DNA from: Aricia agestis
Taxonomy: Eukaryota > Arthropoda > Insecta > Lepidoptera > Lycaenidae
Direction: 5' to 3'
DNA: 64,000 nt
Assembly: GCF_905147365.1 (NCBI RefSeq)
Contig: NC_056428.1
Span: 4,928,001-4,992,000 of the forward strand
A model generated the notes under the pieces. The model worked only from the letters and a program-made list of their open reading frames with translations. It made no database searches and was not told the DNA's origin. Both the position numbers and the translations under genes were made by a program. The first letter of the stretch is position 1. Each line of letters starts with the position of its first letter. Of the stretch, positions 62,530 to 64,000 are shown piece after piece.

Positions 62530-64000
62530 TCGTTTTTTCTGTCACAATATAAATAATACTATGTTGCTTGCAATCTCAACTTTATTACGTCGAAATTTGA
62601 ATTTCTTTTGTGGCTTAGGAATCATACACGTTATTAGAGGGTAAAGACGCTGACCAGTATATTGTAAGTATACGAAATTTCATCAAAATCCGTTTAGCGG
62701 TTTATGCGTTAAGGGTTGTCAATACTTATTTATCAATACTAATTTCAAAAGTACTTCTAACATTGCATTGTGCATCAACAAATTCAAAATGATATTATTA
62801 TTTATTACATTACTTTGTAACTGAAACTGATGGAGGGTTTCCGGGTTCAAGCTACTGAAACTTGGGGCGAGATTGTACGTTTCAATATTTTATCCGTGAT
62901 AATAATATTTAAGAGCCTGCTGCCAAAAATATCAAACCACGCTAGCCCCGCCTACACACCCCGCTATCCTCCAATCGTGATATTATTATGATTCCAAGAA
63001 TCGTGCCCGCGAGGATTGTACATTGCGCTGCAGCTAATAGTGAACAAAATTGCGTAAGAATGGTTCCCGCATTATAGCACGAAAGTAAAGGTCGTAAGTC
63101 CCAAAACTGCTTTTGATGATTACTTAAAAGTTAAATACAGTACTAATATTTCCTTAAGCCATTATTTTATAAAGTGTGTGATTGTAGTAGTGTAAGTTAT
63201 TTAATGATAGTAACTCAATAAGTGTAACAGATATTTGTTGAAAAGCCCAGAAAGATTCATAATTTCGAAAAATATAACTATCGAGTCAAAATAAGTGAAT
63301 CGTGTTTCCCGTCAGGCAAATATCAGATAAATATATTATACAATGAATAAATAAATCTCAATTTCATTTAAGTCAATCGTCTTCCGGAATTGTAATACTT
63401 ATTTGAAAACACAGCAAAATTCGGCAGCCCGCTCTTAATATTATAAATGCAAAAGTATGTCTGTCTGTCTGTTACCCCTAGTTTTTACACGCCCAAACCA
63501 CTGAACCGATTTTGCTGAAATGTGGTATGGAGTCCCGGGTATGGTATGTCCTTTACATAGGATACTTTTTATCCCAGAAAAATGTACGGTCCCCGCACGA
63601 CAAACGATCTTTGGCGCAACGGAGTTTCGGGCGTCATCTTGTTATTAAATAAATTAATTTTATAAATAAATTAATTAATAAGGCGCGTACGCGGCTCTAG
63701 GTCGCAAGTTGAATGAACTAATTTGAATATTATACAATTCATCATACCTCTTGTTTTCGAATTAAACTGACTGTAGGAATGTATTTTATAAAGGGTAGTA
63801 TTTAATCGAGTGACTGTAAATTACAGCTTTTGGTGTCAAAATTACTAAATTTGGGTTATAGAATAACTATTTGAGCGATTGAGAGTGAGTGACGAGAAAT
63901 TAACAGAACAGCAACTTAGAAATTATTTATTTGAGTTACTTAAAATACAAAATGAGCAGCTCCATAATTTTTGAGCGACCTAATATCTGTTTGAGTGTCA
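62530..64000. other. Right edge: repeats only
   Basis: A Helitron-like copy lies at 63437-63640 (attataaatgcaaaagtatg ... ggcgcaacggagtttcggg). Otherwise AT-rich DNA without a supported gene. Confidence 0.5.

Overview
This window reads as AT-rich nuclear DNA from an insect, most likely a moth or butterfly (Lepidoptera). It has one clear spliced host gene with GT/AG introns. Almost everything else is a dense mosaic of transposable elements of kinds I associate with lepidopteran genomes: tRNA-derived SINEs, APE-type LINEs, Helitron-like elements ending in CTAGT after a GC hairpin, hAT and PIF/Harbinger MITEs, and mariner and Tc1 relics. There are no bacterial-type operons, CRISPR arrays or phage genes.

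Host gene. The + strand carries an 11-exon gene for WBP11 (WW-domain-binding protein 11, a spliceosome-associated protein), with its coding region from 8503 to 22180. The exon phases join into one frame of 1539 nt, encoding 512 residues. Its introns hold an old RTE-like LINE plus a SINE (intron 5), a hairpin MITE and a short LINE derivative (intron 6), a SINE filling most of intron 7, a partial duplication of exon 8 plus another LINE derivative (intron 8), and a 1.6-kb DNA element followed by an almost complete non-LTR retrotransposon (intron 9).

Layout. 1-2000: foldback sequence and a broken mariner (minus strand). 2000-6700: interspersed repeats, a clean 797-bp hAT element with 8-bp target duplication (4485-5281), a smaller hAT-like MITE and a TA-flanked foldback MITE. 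6688-8248: an inverted-repeat element carrying a mariner tail, ending about 250 bp upstream of the WBP11 start codon. 8503-22180: WBP11. 22.2-27.4 kb: foldbacks including a 950-bp long inverted repeat, a Helitron-like tandem array and three hAT MITEs with perfect 8-bp duplications. 27.5-29.0 kb: an AT-rich, possibly TIR-bounded block holding six same-orientation copies of a GC-rich 14-mer. 29-34.3 kb: MITEs and a nested set of DNA elements. 34.4-42.8 kb: TTAA-flanked elements, a Helitron, a SINE, a Penelope-like remnant with a hammerhead-ribozyme-like motif, and Helitron tandem repeats. 43.0-43.3 kb: a GC-rich candidate promoter and first non-coding exon. 48.38 kb: a possible terminal exon. 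49-64 kb: more LINE derivatives, foldbacks, repeats and a Tc1-like transposase tail, with no convincing host gene.

Most informative points. The full-length LINE (16943-20238) shares both of its ends with five short copies and one 5' fragment scattered through the window, so the short copies look like an internally deleted, SINE-like non-autonomous lineage. The repeated 14-mer block at 27.8-29.0 kb and the ribozyme-like motif at 39770-39805 are the least expected signals. Element families are assigned by eye from motifs, target duplications and terminal repeats; no database was searched.
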